DNA from: Candidatus Dormiibacterota bacterium
GTDB lineage: Bacteria > Chloroflexota > Dormibacteria > Aeolococcales > Aeolococcaceae
DNA: 14,459 nucleotides
Assembly (NCBI GenBank): GCA_019234035.1
Contig: JAFALX010000067.1
Coordinates: 1-14,459, forward strand
Reading direction: 5' to 3'
Of this stretch, positions 7,938-13,259 are shown one piece after another. The stretch's first letter is position 1. The number at the start of each line of letters is the position of its first letter. Under the pieces are notes generated by a model. The model searched no databases. It worked only from the letters and a program-made list of their open reading frames with translations, and was not told where the DNA came from. Made by a program: the position numbers and the translations under genes.

Positions 7938-8756
7938 TCAGGCTGCGCTGACGGCGGCGTCTCGCTCGAGCCGCTGTGCCAGCGCGAGCAGCGCGTCCAG
8001 CGCCGGCGACGAGTGCCCCCCGTCCAGCGGCGAGGCTCCGGCGGCGTCGGCGTGCGCGATGGTCTCGTCGAGCGGAACCCGCGCCACGCACTCGACGCCC
8101 GCGCGCTCGAAGCCACGGCAGATCTCGAACTCGTCACGACCGCTCGTCAGCTGGTTGGCGACGCCGACGATGCTCGGCACCTCGGCCTCGCGCGCGATTC
8201 GAATGATCTTGCGAGCCGTCTGGATGGCGATCGGGTTCGGAGTCGTCACAACGACGAGCACGTCGGCGGGGTTGAAGAACCCGCCGAGAGCTGTGGCCGG
8301 CTCGTCGATGCCTGCCTCGAAGTCGGTGATGACCCGGTCGAAGCCGTGCCGTCCGAGCATGTTGCCGAGCATCGAGCGCACCTGCGCGGCCGGGGTGCAC
8401 CCCTCGTTCGCCTCGACGCGGGCCGCCAGCAGGGTGACGTTGTCGGGCGCCTGCAGCGCGTGGCGCTCGGTGAGGATCTCCGGGTCGTCGGTGAGGATCG
8501 CGACCCTGCCGACGCCGATCTTCTCGACGGCGACCCAGAAATCGGTGGGAATGGGTTCCCGTTCCGCCACCTGGGCAAGCGGCACGCCGAGGCTGACGCC
8601 GAGCACGGGGTTGGAGTCTCCGTCGACCGCGAGCACGTTGTGCCCCTGCCGACCGAAGAAGCGCGCCAGCGAGGCCGACACGACAGTCTTTCCGACACCG
8701 CCCTTGCCGGCGACGGTGATTCGCAGCGTGCCCATCGAACTTGCCTCTGTTCCCAT
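7938..8756 (-). CDS. CooC-like P-loop ATPase with a single cysteine at the metal-site position
   Basis: The 272-residue protein has Walker A GKGGVGKT (17-24), VDGDSNPVLG (44-53) as in CooC, and TDFEAG (144-149) as Walker B. The region that carries CxC in CooC homologues reads ANEGCTP, giving only Cys120. ANQL (about 198-201) stands where the other copies have NKVR, and the conserved C-terminal P-I-D is changed to SPLDGG. CooC-type ATPases form nucleotide-bridged dimers that bind nickel or zinc through a cysteine pair and deliver nickel to an enzyme. Here two single Cys from two subunits could still make a site. The ATG at 8756 has AAGAGGA just upstream; a second ATG at 8735 with GAGG is possible. 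It is divergently transcribed from the Sec-containing paralogue across 71 bp. Confidence 0.83.
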   Translation of the reverse strand: MGTEASSMGTLRITVAGKGGVGKTVVSASLARFFGRQGHNVLAVDGDSNPVLGVSLGVPLAQVAEREPIPTDFWVAVEKIGVGRVAILTDDPEILTERHALQAPDNVTLLAARVEANEGCTPAAQVRSMLGNMLGRHGFDRVITDFEAGIDEPATALGGFFNPADVLVVVTTPNPIAIQTARKIIRIAREAEVPSIVGVANQLTSGRDEFEICRGFERAGVECVARVPLDETIAHADAAGASPLDGGHSSPALDALLALAQRLERDAAVSAA

Positions 8757-8779
8757 AGGTCCTCTTCTTATCGACTGCT

Positions 8780-8785
8780 ATCCTA
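8780..8785 (-). promoter_or_regulatory. Possible -10 box (TAGGAT) in the divergent intergenic region
   Basis: On the minus strand TAGGAT matches TAnnnT and would start RNA about 17 nt before the ATG at 8756, leaving room for the AAGAGGA ribosome site. No good -35 box is visible. On the plus strand TAGGGT at 8814-8819 could be a -10 for the gene at 8828, but it overlaps the likely ribosome site GGTGA (8817-8821). Confidence 0.3.
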
Positions 8786-8827
8786 ACTTTCGGACGGCAT
8801 CTGGGCCGGCCGCTAGGGTGAGAGCCA

Positions 8828-9604
8828 ATGCGCATTGCAATTTCAGGTAAGGGCGGATCGGGAAAGACCACGCTCGCGGGGACGCTGGCGCGCGCGCTGG
8901 CTCAGCAGGGCGCCTCGGTGCTCGCCATCGACGGCGATCCCAACCCGACGCTCGGGTACACGCTCGGCATCGCCGCCGGGGACGTCGACGCGATCCCCAC
9001 GATCCCGAGGGACATCCTCGAGACGATCGCCGCACCGGACGGCACCGCGGTCCGCCGCCTGCGGCTCCCCATCCCGACTCTCATCGAGAACTACGGCAAG
9101 CAGGCGCCCGACGGCGTGAACCTGCTGATCGCCGGGAGGGTTGACCACGCCGCGCGTGGTTGAAACTGCGGAGTACATGCCGCGGTCCGCGGCATTCTGC
9201 GGGAGCTGATCGCATACGGCGACGGCGTGACCCTCACCGACATGGAGGCCGGCATCGAGCATCTGAGCCGGGCCACCATCTCGGACGTCGACCTGCTGCT
9301 CGTCGTGGTCGAGCCCTACTACAAGTCGATCTACACCGCCGAGAAGGTGGTGGAGATGGCGCGCGAGCTCGGCATCGACGAGATCGTCGCCGTCGCCAAC
9401 AAGGTGCGCAACGACGAGGACCGGGTCGCCATCACCAAGGCGACCACCCGCTGGGACGTGCCGATCATCGCTGAGGTTCCGTTCGACGAGAGCCTGCGCG
9501 AGGCCGAGCAGAATCAGGAGGCGCCGATGGACGCCGCGGCGGACAGCGCCGCCGTGCAGGCGATCCGGAAGCTCGCCGCGAAGCTCCTCGCGCCCGCGGC
9601 CTGA
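8828..9604 (+). CDS. CooC-like P-loop ATPase, candidate selenoprotein (Sec112-Asn-Cys114 metal motif, in-frame UGA)
   Basis: The frame from ATG 8828 is interrupted only by TGA at 9161-9163 and then continues without shift to TGA at 9602. Read through, it is 258 residues. Domains run in order: Walker A SGKGGSGKT (6-14), AIDGDPNPTLGYTLG (37-51), GRVDHAARG-U112-N-C114-GVH, Walker B LTDMEAG (136-142), VANKVR and a C-terminal APMDAAADS. The paralogue at 10338 aligns without gaps through this region and has G-C112-N-C114-ATH, so the TGA sits exactly at the first Cys of the CxC metal site. In CooC this pair binds Ni/Zn at the dimer interface. Coding quality is equal on both sides, as expected for recoding rather than decay. 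A perfect hairpin follows at 9177-9195. GGTGA lies 6 nt before the ATG. The alternative is a nonsense mutation or base-call error. Confidence 0.85.
9177..9195 (+). promoter_or_regulatory. Candidate bacterial SECIS stem-loop of the CooC-like Sec gene
   Basis: ATGCCGCG-GTC-CGCGGCAT is a perfect 8-bp stem with a GUC loop. If the closing G-C opens, the loop reads GGUCC and contains the GGUC of the E. coli fdhF SECIS apical loop. The loop starts 21 nt after the TGA at 9161-9163, within the usual bacterial window. A bulged U like that of fdhF is not obvious. GC-rich coding for HAAVRG can produce such hairpins by chance, and the Cys paralogue has one too, so this is support rather than proof. Confidence 0.6.
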
Positions 9605-10045
9605 TCAGGCAAGCGGCCGCGTCGCGTTGGCGGCGACGAGGTCGACGAGCGTCGCCATCAGCGCGGTGAGGAGCACCAGCGCGCCCGGAACCGAGTGGAT
9701 CAGCACCGTCTGCACGGGGACGAGGCCCTGCGCCGCCTGAACGATCAGCGGCACGTGGGTCGCGAACATCCAGGTGCCGGCGACGAGGGTCACGAGCGAC
9801 CCGGCGAGCGAGCGCCGGCCGCGGAACAGCGAGTACCAGGCGATCCCGACCACGATGGCCGCGGGGACGACGTGGTCGACGATCTCGTTGATGGTCAGCG
9901 TGGAGAGCGGAAGTCCCACGGCGTTCGACACGTACGGCGCGATCGCATCGAGGACGCCGAACACCACCAGGGCGATCGAGAAGTACGGCGCGTCCGGCGC
10001 CGCCATCATCCGCCTGCCGGAGCCGGCCGTTTCCTCCTGAGCCAC
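9605..10045 (-). CDS. Small four-helix membrane protein, unknown function
   Basis: From GTG 10045 the product is 146 residues with four hydrophobic segments (about 22-42, 58-76, 81-100 and 117-138) and short loops; the family is not recognised. Two ATGs at 10009 and 10006 follow an AGGCGG and could be the real start, removing 12 or 13 polar residues. The GTG has no ribosome site but sits beside an inverted repeat. It is convergent with the Sec-containing ATPase: the two TGA stops are back to back at 9602-9607 (TGATCA), with no room for a terminator. It separates the two nearly colinear CooC paralogues. No metal or catalytic motif is seen, so a nickel-related role would be guesswork. Confidence 0.65.
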   Translation of the reverse strand: MAQEETAGSGRRMMAAPDAPYFSIALVVFGVLDAIAPYVSNAVGLPLSTLTINEIVDHVVPAAIVVGIAWYSLFRGRRSLAGSLVTLVAGTWMFATHVPLIVQAAQGLVPVQTVLIHSVPGALVLLTALMATLVDLVAANATRPLA

Positions 10046-10046
10046 G

Positions 10047-10062
10047 GCCGTAAGCCTACGGC
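10047..10062. repeat. Perfect inverted repeat GCCGTA-AGCC-TACGGC
   Basis: A 6-bp perfect inverted repeat with a 4-nt loop lies directly upstream of the GTG start of the membrane protein. It could be an operator, or a 5' leader hairpin if translation starts at 10009. No partner protein is indicated. Confidence 0.4.
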
Positions 10063-10088
10063 GGGTCAGTGCCGGCCGGCCGTAGGAG

Positions 10089-10145
10089 GGGAGACGGCAT
10101 CTCGCTCCGCGCGACCTCAGCGTCGGGCCGCGCTGCGGCCCGCGC
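10089..10145 (+). repeat. Intergenic hairpin repeat, copy A
   Basis: These 57 bp align with 12835-12893 at roughly 46 of 58 columns. The core is a perfect 7-bp stem GGGCCGC-GCT-GCGGCCC (10125-10141), preceded by a smaller hairpin TCGC..GCGA. The other copy has the same GCT loop with a stem pair changed on both sides, which suggests a conserved RNA or DNA structure. It resembles a REP-like dispersed element in the 292-bp gap before the CNC ATPase gene. Confidence 0.5.
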
Positions 10146-10337
10146 GTCGCCAGGAGGAGGCTGAACGAACCGAAGCCATGTGGGTGCGGCTTGATTTCCC
10201 GGTGACAGGGGTATGCGATTTACCCAGGGGAATTCAGACCCGACGACAGGCAGAGGGCGCCGTCGCTGCTGCGGTAGTAGGCTTGATCTGAGCGCAGTCG
10301 GACTGTGTACCCATAGGCGAAGGAAAGGACGCACGAG

Positions 10338-11141
10338 ATGAAGATCGCGATCGCAGGCAAGGGCGGAACGGGCAAGACCACGATTGTCGGGAGCATGGCG
10401 CGTGAGCTCGCCCGCCGCGGCCACAAGGTCACGGCGCTCGACGTCGATCCGAACCCGACGCTGGCCAACACGATCGGTGTGCCGCTCGACTCCGTCGAAG
10501 CCGCGAAGACCCTGCCGTTCGATGCGTTCGAGCGGGTGATGCTGGACACGGGCGGCGCGGTGCTGAAGCTGAACCTTCCGGTCGAGCAGGTGCTGGAGGC
10601 GGTGGGCCTTCCGGGACCCGACGGCATCAACCTCGTTGTGGCAGGGCGTGTGGAGCACGCGGCGCGGGGCTGCAACTGTGCGACGCACGCGGCCGTGCGC
10701 GCCGTCCTGGAGGCGATCACCGATGAGACGCCCGGCGTCGTACTGGTCGATATGGAAGCCGGCATCGAGCATTTCTCGCGCGCCAACGGCACGCTGCGCT
10801 ACGTCGACGCGCTGCTGATCCTGGTGGAGCCCTTCTACAAGTCGCTGGTCACGGCGCGGACCGTCGTGTCGCTGTCGGCGGAGCTCGGCATCCAGCGCCG
10901 GTATGTTGTGGCCAACAAGGTCAGAAACGAGAACGACCTGGCGGCCATCAAGGAGTTCTGCCGCGAGTCCGGCCTCGAGTTGATCGCGATCGTCCCGTTC
11001 GAGCCGGCGTTTCCGGAAGCGGAGACCGCCGAGACAGCGCCGATCGACGCAGCGCCTGACGCGCCTGGCGTGCTCGCCGCGCGTGGACTCGCACAGCGCG
11101 TGCTCGAGGTGCTCGAGGACAAGGAGCCCGCAGCCGTCTGA
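10338..11141 (+). CDS. CooC-like nickel-handling P-loop ATPase with intact CNC motif
   Basis: The 267-residue protein has Walker A AGKGGTGKT (6-14), ALDVDPNPTLANTIG, the C112-N-C114 motif in GRVEHAARGCNCATH, Walker B LVDMEAG (136-142), VVANKVRNEND and the tail APIDAAPDAPG. This is the complete arrangement of CooC, the ATPase that binds nickel through a CxC pair at its dimer interface and loads carbon-monoxide dehydrogenase. No CODH gene is in the window; the nearest nickel enzyme is the hydrogenase large subunit at 13260. Its numbering matches the Sec copy at 8828 without gaps through Walker B, so the two are recent paralogues. The start is supported by AGGAAAGGA about 8 nt upstream of the ATG. 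A hairpin occurs just after the CNC codons. Confidence 0.88.
   Translation: MKIAIAGKGGTGKTTIVGSMARELARRGHKVTALDVDPNPTLANTIGVPLDSVEAAKTLPFDAFERVMLDTGGAVLKLNLPVEQVLEAVGLPGPDGINLVVAGRVEHAARGCNCATHAAVRAVLEAITDETPGVVLVDMEAGIEHFSRANGTLRYVDALLILVEPFYKSLVTARTVVSLSAELGIQRRYVVANKVRNENDLAAIKEFCRESGLELIAIVPFEPAFPEAETAETAPIDAAPDAPGVLAARGLAQRVLEVLEDKEPAAV
10684..10699 (+). other. Hairpin just after the CNC codons of the Cys paralogue
   Basis: CGCACG-CGGC-CGTGCG is a perfect 6-bp stem with its loop starting 16 nt after the Cys112 codon, at nearly the same place as the candidate SECIS of the Sec paralogue. It is either a relic of a Sec-encoding ancestor or a by-product of GC-rich codons for HAAVR. Confidence 0.4.
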
Positions 11142-11220
11142 CGCTGGCGCTGCCGCCGACGCTGTGTGAAGATTGCATATAGCCAAGGGATTGGGTTCAA
11201 CGGAAGGTGATCGACGGGTC

Positions 11221-11226
11221 GGAGGT
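11221..11226 (+). promoter_or_regulatory. Shine-Dalgarno GGAGGT of the CPCC ATPase gene
   Basis: GGAGGT lies 6 nt before GTG 11233 and decides this start over the in-frame TTG at 11173. That upstream start would add 20 residues not seen in the paralogues. Confidence 0.75.
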
Positions 11227-11232
11227 AGGGCT

Positions 11233-12063
11233 GTGAAGATCGGCGTCATTGGCAAGGGCGGCAGTGGCAAGACCACGGTTTCCGGGGTGCTTGCGCGCAG
11301 CCTGGCCCGGCAGGGCTGGGAGGTCGTCGCCATTGACTGCGACTCCAATCCCAACCTCGGCATCTCACTCGGCCTCGGTCTCGACCAGACCCAGGAGCTG
11401 GCGGCGATCCGCCAGGCCCTCGACGAGGGAACCGAGGAGCACGCGCCGACTGCTGAGGAGGTCCTTCAGAAGTTCGGCAGCGTCGGCCCCGACCGGGTCC
11501 GCGTGGCGGTGGTCACGCGCATCGACAAGCCCAGCGGCGGCTGCCCCTGCTGCGGGATCTCGCCCGAGCAGCTGCTGGCCGAGCTGGAGACCGGGGAGCT
11601 GCCGCCCACCGCCGGGAACGGCACGGCCGGCGCCGCCGGTCCCGTGGCCCAGAACGGCTCAGCGCCGGCTCGGCCCGGACGCGTGCTGATCGCCGACATG
11701 GAGGCCGGGCTCGGCACCATCGGCCGCATGCGTGAGGGCTCGCTGGACGTCGCCATCCTGGTCACCGAGCCGACGCCGAAGGCGATCGAGGTGGTGCGGC
11801 GGGCGGCGGAGATGGTCGTCGAACACAAGATCGCCACGCGCACTGTCATCCTTGCAAACAAGGTTCGCGATGAATCGGATGTCGAGCGGGTGAGCTCTGT
11901 GATGCTGGCGGTGAACGGCCTGGCTGGAGTGGAGGTGATCGTCGTGCCGGAGGACCTGGACGTCCTGGCGGCGGACGCACAGGGCGTCTCGCCGATCGAC
12001 CACGCGCCGGATTCGCCGGCGGTGGAAGCTGTCGCCGCGATGGCGGAGCGGCTGGCGGCATGA
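11233..12063 (+). CDS. CooC-like P-loop ATPase with CPCC motif and low-complexity insertion
   Basis: The 276-residue protein starts at GTG 11233. Walker A is IGKGGSGKT (6-14), then AIDCDSNPNLGISLGLG and a cysteine motif GGC104-P-C106-C107-G. Walker B is ADMEAGLG (154-161), followed by LANKVRDESD and SPIDHAPDSPA near the C-terminus. Compared with the other copies it has an extended region before the cysteines and an insertion at about 124-149 rich in Gly, Ala, Pro and Asn, probably a flexible linker. Three clustered Cys per subunit suggest a metal or cluster-binding site different from plain CooC. Its stop overlaps the PadR-type regulator start (ATGA), so the two are co-translated. Nickel delivery to the downstream hydrogenase is inferred from order only. 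Confidence 0.83.
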   Translation: MKIGVIGKGGSGKTTVSGVLARSLARQGWEVVAIDCDSNPNLGISLGLGLDQTQELAAIRQALDEGTEEHAPTAEEVLQKFGSVGPDRVRVAVVTRIDKPSGGCPCCGISPEQLLAELETGELPPTAGNGTAGAAGPVAQNGSAPARPGRVLIADMEAGLGTIGRMREGSLDVAILVTEPTPKAIEVVRRAAEMVVEHKIATRTVILANKVRDESDVERVSSVMLAVNGLAGVEVIVVPEDLDVLAADAQGVSPIDHAPDSPAVEAVAAMAERLAA

Positions 12064-12446
12064 TCGGCGACGATCGCGCCTCCAAGGTGTCCGACGACGG
12101 GCAGCCGAAGAACATCCTGCGCGCCTGGCTGCTGCTCCTTCTCAACGAGTCGCCGGCGCACGGCTACGACCTCGTCGAGCGCCTCGAGGGCGTCGGGGTT
12201 GGACGTGACGCTGGAAGCCTCTATCGGGCGCTGCGCGGCCTCGAGCACGAGGGGCTGGTGCGCTCGGCATGGGAGGCCTCCTTGATCGGCCCCGACCGCC
12301 GCTGCTACGTGGTGACCGACGAAGGCCGCGAGCGCCTGCGGGCTTGGGTGGGAATCCTGGAATCAGTTCAATCTTCTGTTGCTGCGTTCCTCGATCGCTG
12401 CAGGAGTGCTGTTGATGAGGACAGAGACCGAGTCGTTCCCCGCTAA
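12060..12446 (+). CDS. PadR-family transcriptional regulator
   Basis: The 128-residue protein has the PadR winged-helix pattern: LLLLLNESPAHGYDLVERL (the HGY.L mark of the family), then GSLYRALRGLEHEGLVRSAW, RRCYVVTDEGRERL and a short C-terminal helix for dimerisation. PadR proteins bind DNA as dimers and often repress a neighbouring operon in response to a small ligand. It overlaps the CPCC ATPase by 4 nt and itself overlaps the next gene by 32 nt, so all three belong to one operon. Its target is unknown; the region before the hydrogenase gene, with its palindrome at 13157, is an obvious candidate. Confidence 0.83.
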   Translation: MIGDDRASKVSDDGQPKNILRAWLLLLLNESPAHGYDLVERLEGVGVGRDAGSLYRALRGLEHEGLVRSAWEASLIGPDRRCYVVTDEGRERLRAWVGILESVQSSVAAFLDRCRSAVDEDRDRVVPR

Positions 12447-12804
12447 GGACTATCTCTTCTGGCGAGACGAGATCCTCCAGGTCATGTACTGGATGGCCGG
12501 GGAGGGTCTCGGCGAGTCCGTGACGCCGGATGATCTCGTCTCGTTCCTTCGCGCCGACTCCGACCTGATCTCCGGCGTGATGGCGCGCGTGGCAGAGGAG
12601 CGGTTCCTCGAGCCTGGCGCGGCAGGCGCGTACAAGCTCACGGAGCTGGGCATGGACGCGGGCAAGCGCGGCTTTGCGCTGGAGTTCGAGGGGATGATGG
12701 CGCAGGGGCACGGCGACTGCGATCCCGACTGCTGGTGCCACAAATCCGCTGCGCGTGCCGCGCAGTGCACGACCGAGCGGCTCGCGAAGATCTACGGCAC
12801 GTAG
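12415..12804 (+). CDS. Small winged-helix-like protein with C-terminal Cys/His cluster
   Basis: The 129-residue protein starts at ATG 12415, chosen for AGGAG 8 nt upstream; an earlier in-frame start at 12379 has no ribosome site. Residues about 14-92 look like a winged-helix domain: W..EI.QVMYWM, TPDDLVSFL, D..LISGVMARV..E.FLEP, YKLTELG, then KRGF..EF. The tail H99-G-D-C102-D-P-D-C106-W-C108-H109 plus C118 is a dense metal- or cluster-binding motif. It could be a metal- or redox-sensing regulator, or a maturation partner for the hydrogenase. I recognise no named family with certainty. It is the last gene before the hydrogenase intergenic region. Confidence 0.72.
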   Translation: MRTETESFPAKDYLFWRDEILQVMYWMAGEGLGESVTPDDLVSFLRADSDLISGVMARVAEERFLEPGAAGAYKLTELGMDAGKRGFALEFEGMMAQGHGDCDPDCWCHKSAARAAQCTTERLAKIYGT

Positions 12805-12834
12805 GCGGGCGAGCGCTGTCGCCGTCTCAGACGC

Positions 12835-12893
12835 GGGAGACCGGCACATCGCTTCGCTCGACCACGGCGTCCGAGCGGCGCTGCCGCCCGCGC
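12835..12893 (+). repeat. Intergenic hairpin repeat, copy B
   Basis: This is the partner of 10089-10145. Its core hairpin is GCGGC-GCT-GCCGC, with the same loop as copy A and a compensatory pair change in the stem. It starts about 30 bp after the Cys-cluster gene and could act as a transcript-end or mRNA-stability structure. Confidence 0.5.
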
Positions 12894-12909
12894 CTTGCTC
12901 TGCACCCCA

Positions 12910-12926
12910 CGAAATCTTCGATTTCG
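12910..12926. repeat. Perfect hairpin CGAAATC-TTC-GATTTCG
   Basis: A 7-bp perfect stem with a TTC loop. There is no T-run after it on either strand, so a classical intrinsic terminator is not supported. With repeat copy B just upstream it may still help end the ATPase/PadR operon. Confidence 0.4.
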
Positions 12927-13156
12927 CCGGGACCCCGCACCTCGGCGCGACGAACGCTCCGACCACGTACATCGCGCCTGCGAGAAGGTCTTGCTCCGGA
13001 TATGCCGTTCTCCCGTGCGTTCCCAGTCAACTGCGCTCACAGCCGCCTCCGAAGCACGTTGATCTGATCGCGCACGCGGTTCGCGTCACACGCGGAACGC
13101 GCAGCAGTCGTGCCGCGGTCGATCTCGTAGCTGCGTTAGCCATATAGCGTTATTGC

Positions 13157-13169
13157 AGTGCCTGGCACT
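13157..13169. promoter_or_regulatory. Palindrome AGTGCC-T-GGCACT, possible operator
   Basis: A perfect 6-bp inverted repeat around one base, about 90 bp before the hydrogenase ATG. This is a natural place for a repressor such as the nearby PadR-type protein. The right arm also begins a sigma-54-like sequence (TGGCAC, then GC at -12 spacing). Confidence 0.4.
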
Positions 13170-13246
13170 AGGTGTGCCGTGCATTCACCGCTGGGTGCGC
13201 GTGCAATACATGCGCGCTGCCGCTACCGCGCACAGTGCTGGGCGCC

Positions 13247-13252
13247 TATAGT
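13247..13252 (+). promoter_or_regulatory. -10 box TATAGT for a leaderless hydrogenase transcript
   Basis: TATAGT ends 7 nt before the ATG at 13260, so RNA would begin at or next to the start codon. No Shine-Dalgarno precedes this ATG, which agrees with a leaderless mRNA as is common in Actinobacteria. The -35 region is weak. Confidence 0.45.
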
Positions 13253-13259
13253 TCCGCTC

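Larger units (their letters stand above)
12805..13259. other. 455-bp non-coding region upstream of the hydrogenase gene
   Basis: No convincing gene is seen; open frames here are low-complexity Arg/Ala/Ser-rich shadows. It holds repeat copy B, a perfect hairpin at 12910-12926, a palindrome at 13157-13169 and a -10-like TATAGT at 13247. Base composition becomes less GC-rich toward 13150, as expected of a promoter region. Confidence 0.6.

Noticed and set aside
7065..8786. A 573-codon plus-strand frame opposite the two minus-strand ATPases
   Set aside because: It is antisense shadow coding; the opposite strand carries Walker A motifs in both genes.
8828..9163. Treating the first half of the Sec-candidate ATPase as a truncated gene or pseudogene
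   Set aside because: The frame continues intact for 146 codons with Walker B, NKVR and C-terminal motifs, and the stop is exactly at a functional Cys. A second gene in the window shows the same arrangement, so decay is less likely than recoding, though not excluded.
6887..9163. Global reassignment of UGA to an ordinary amino acid
   Set aside because: Many genes here end in TGA at sensible family lengths, including the Sec candidates themselves, so UGA still works as a stop.
12755..13147. A possible gene in the region before the hydrogenase
   Set aside because: It overlaps the Cys-cluster gene, covers repeat copy B and a hairpin, has no ribosome site and no protein-like pattern.
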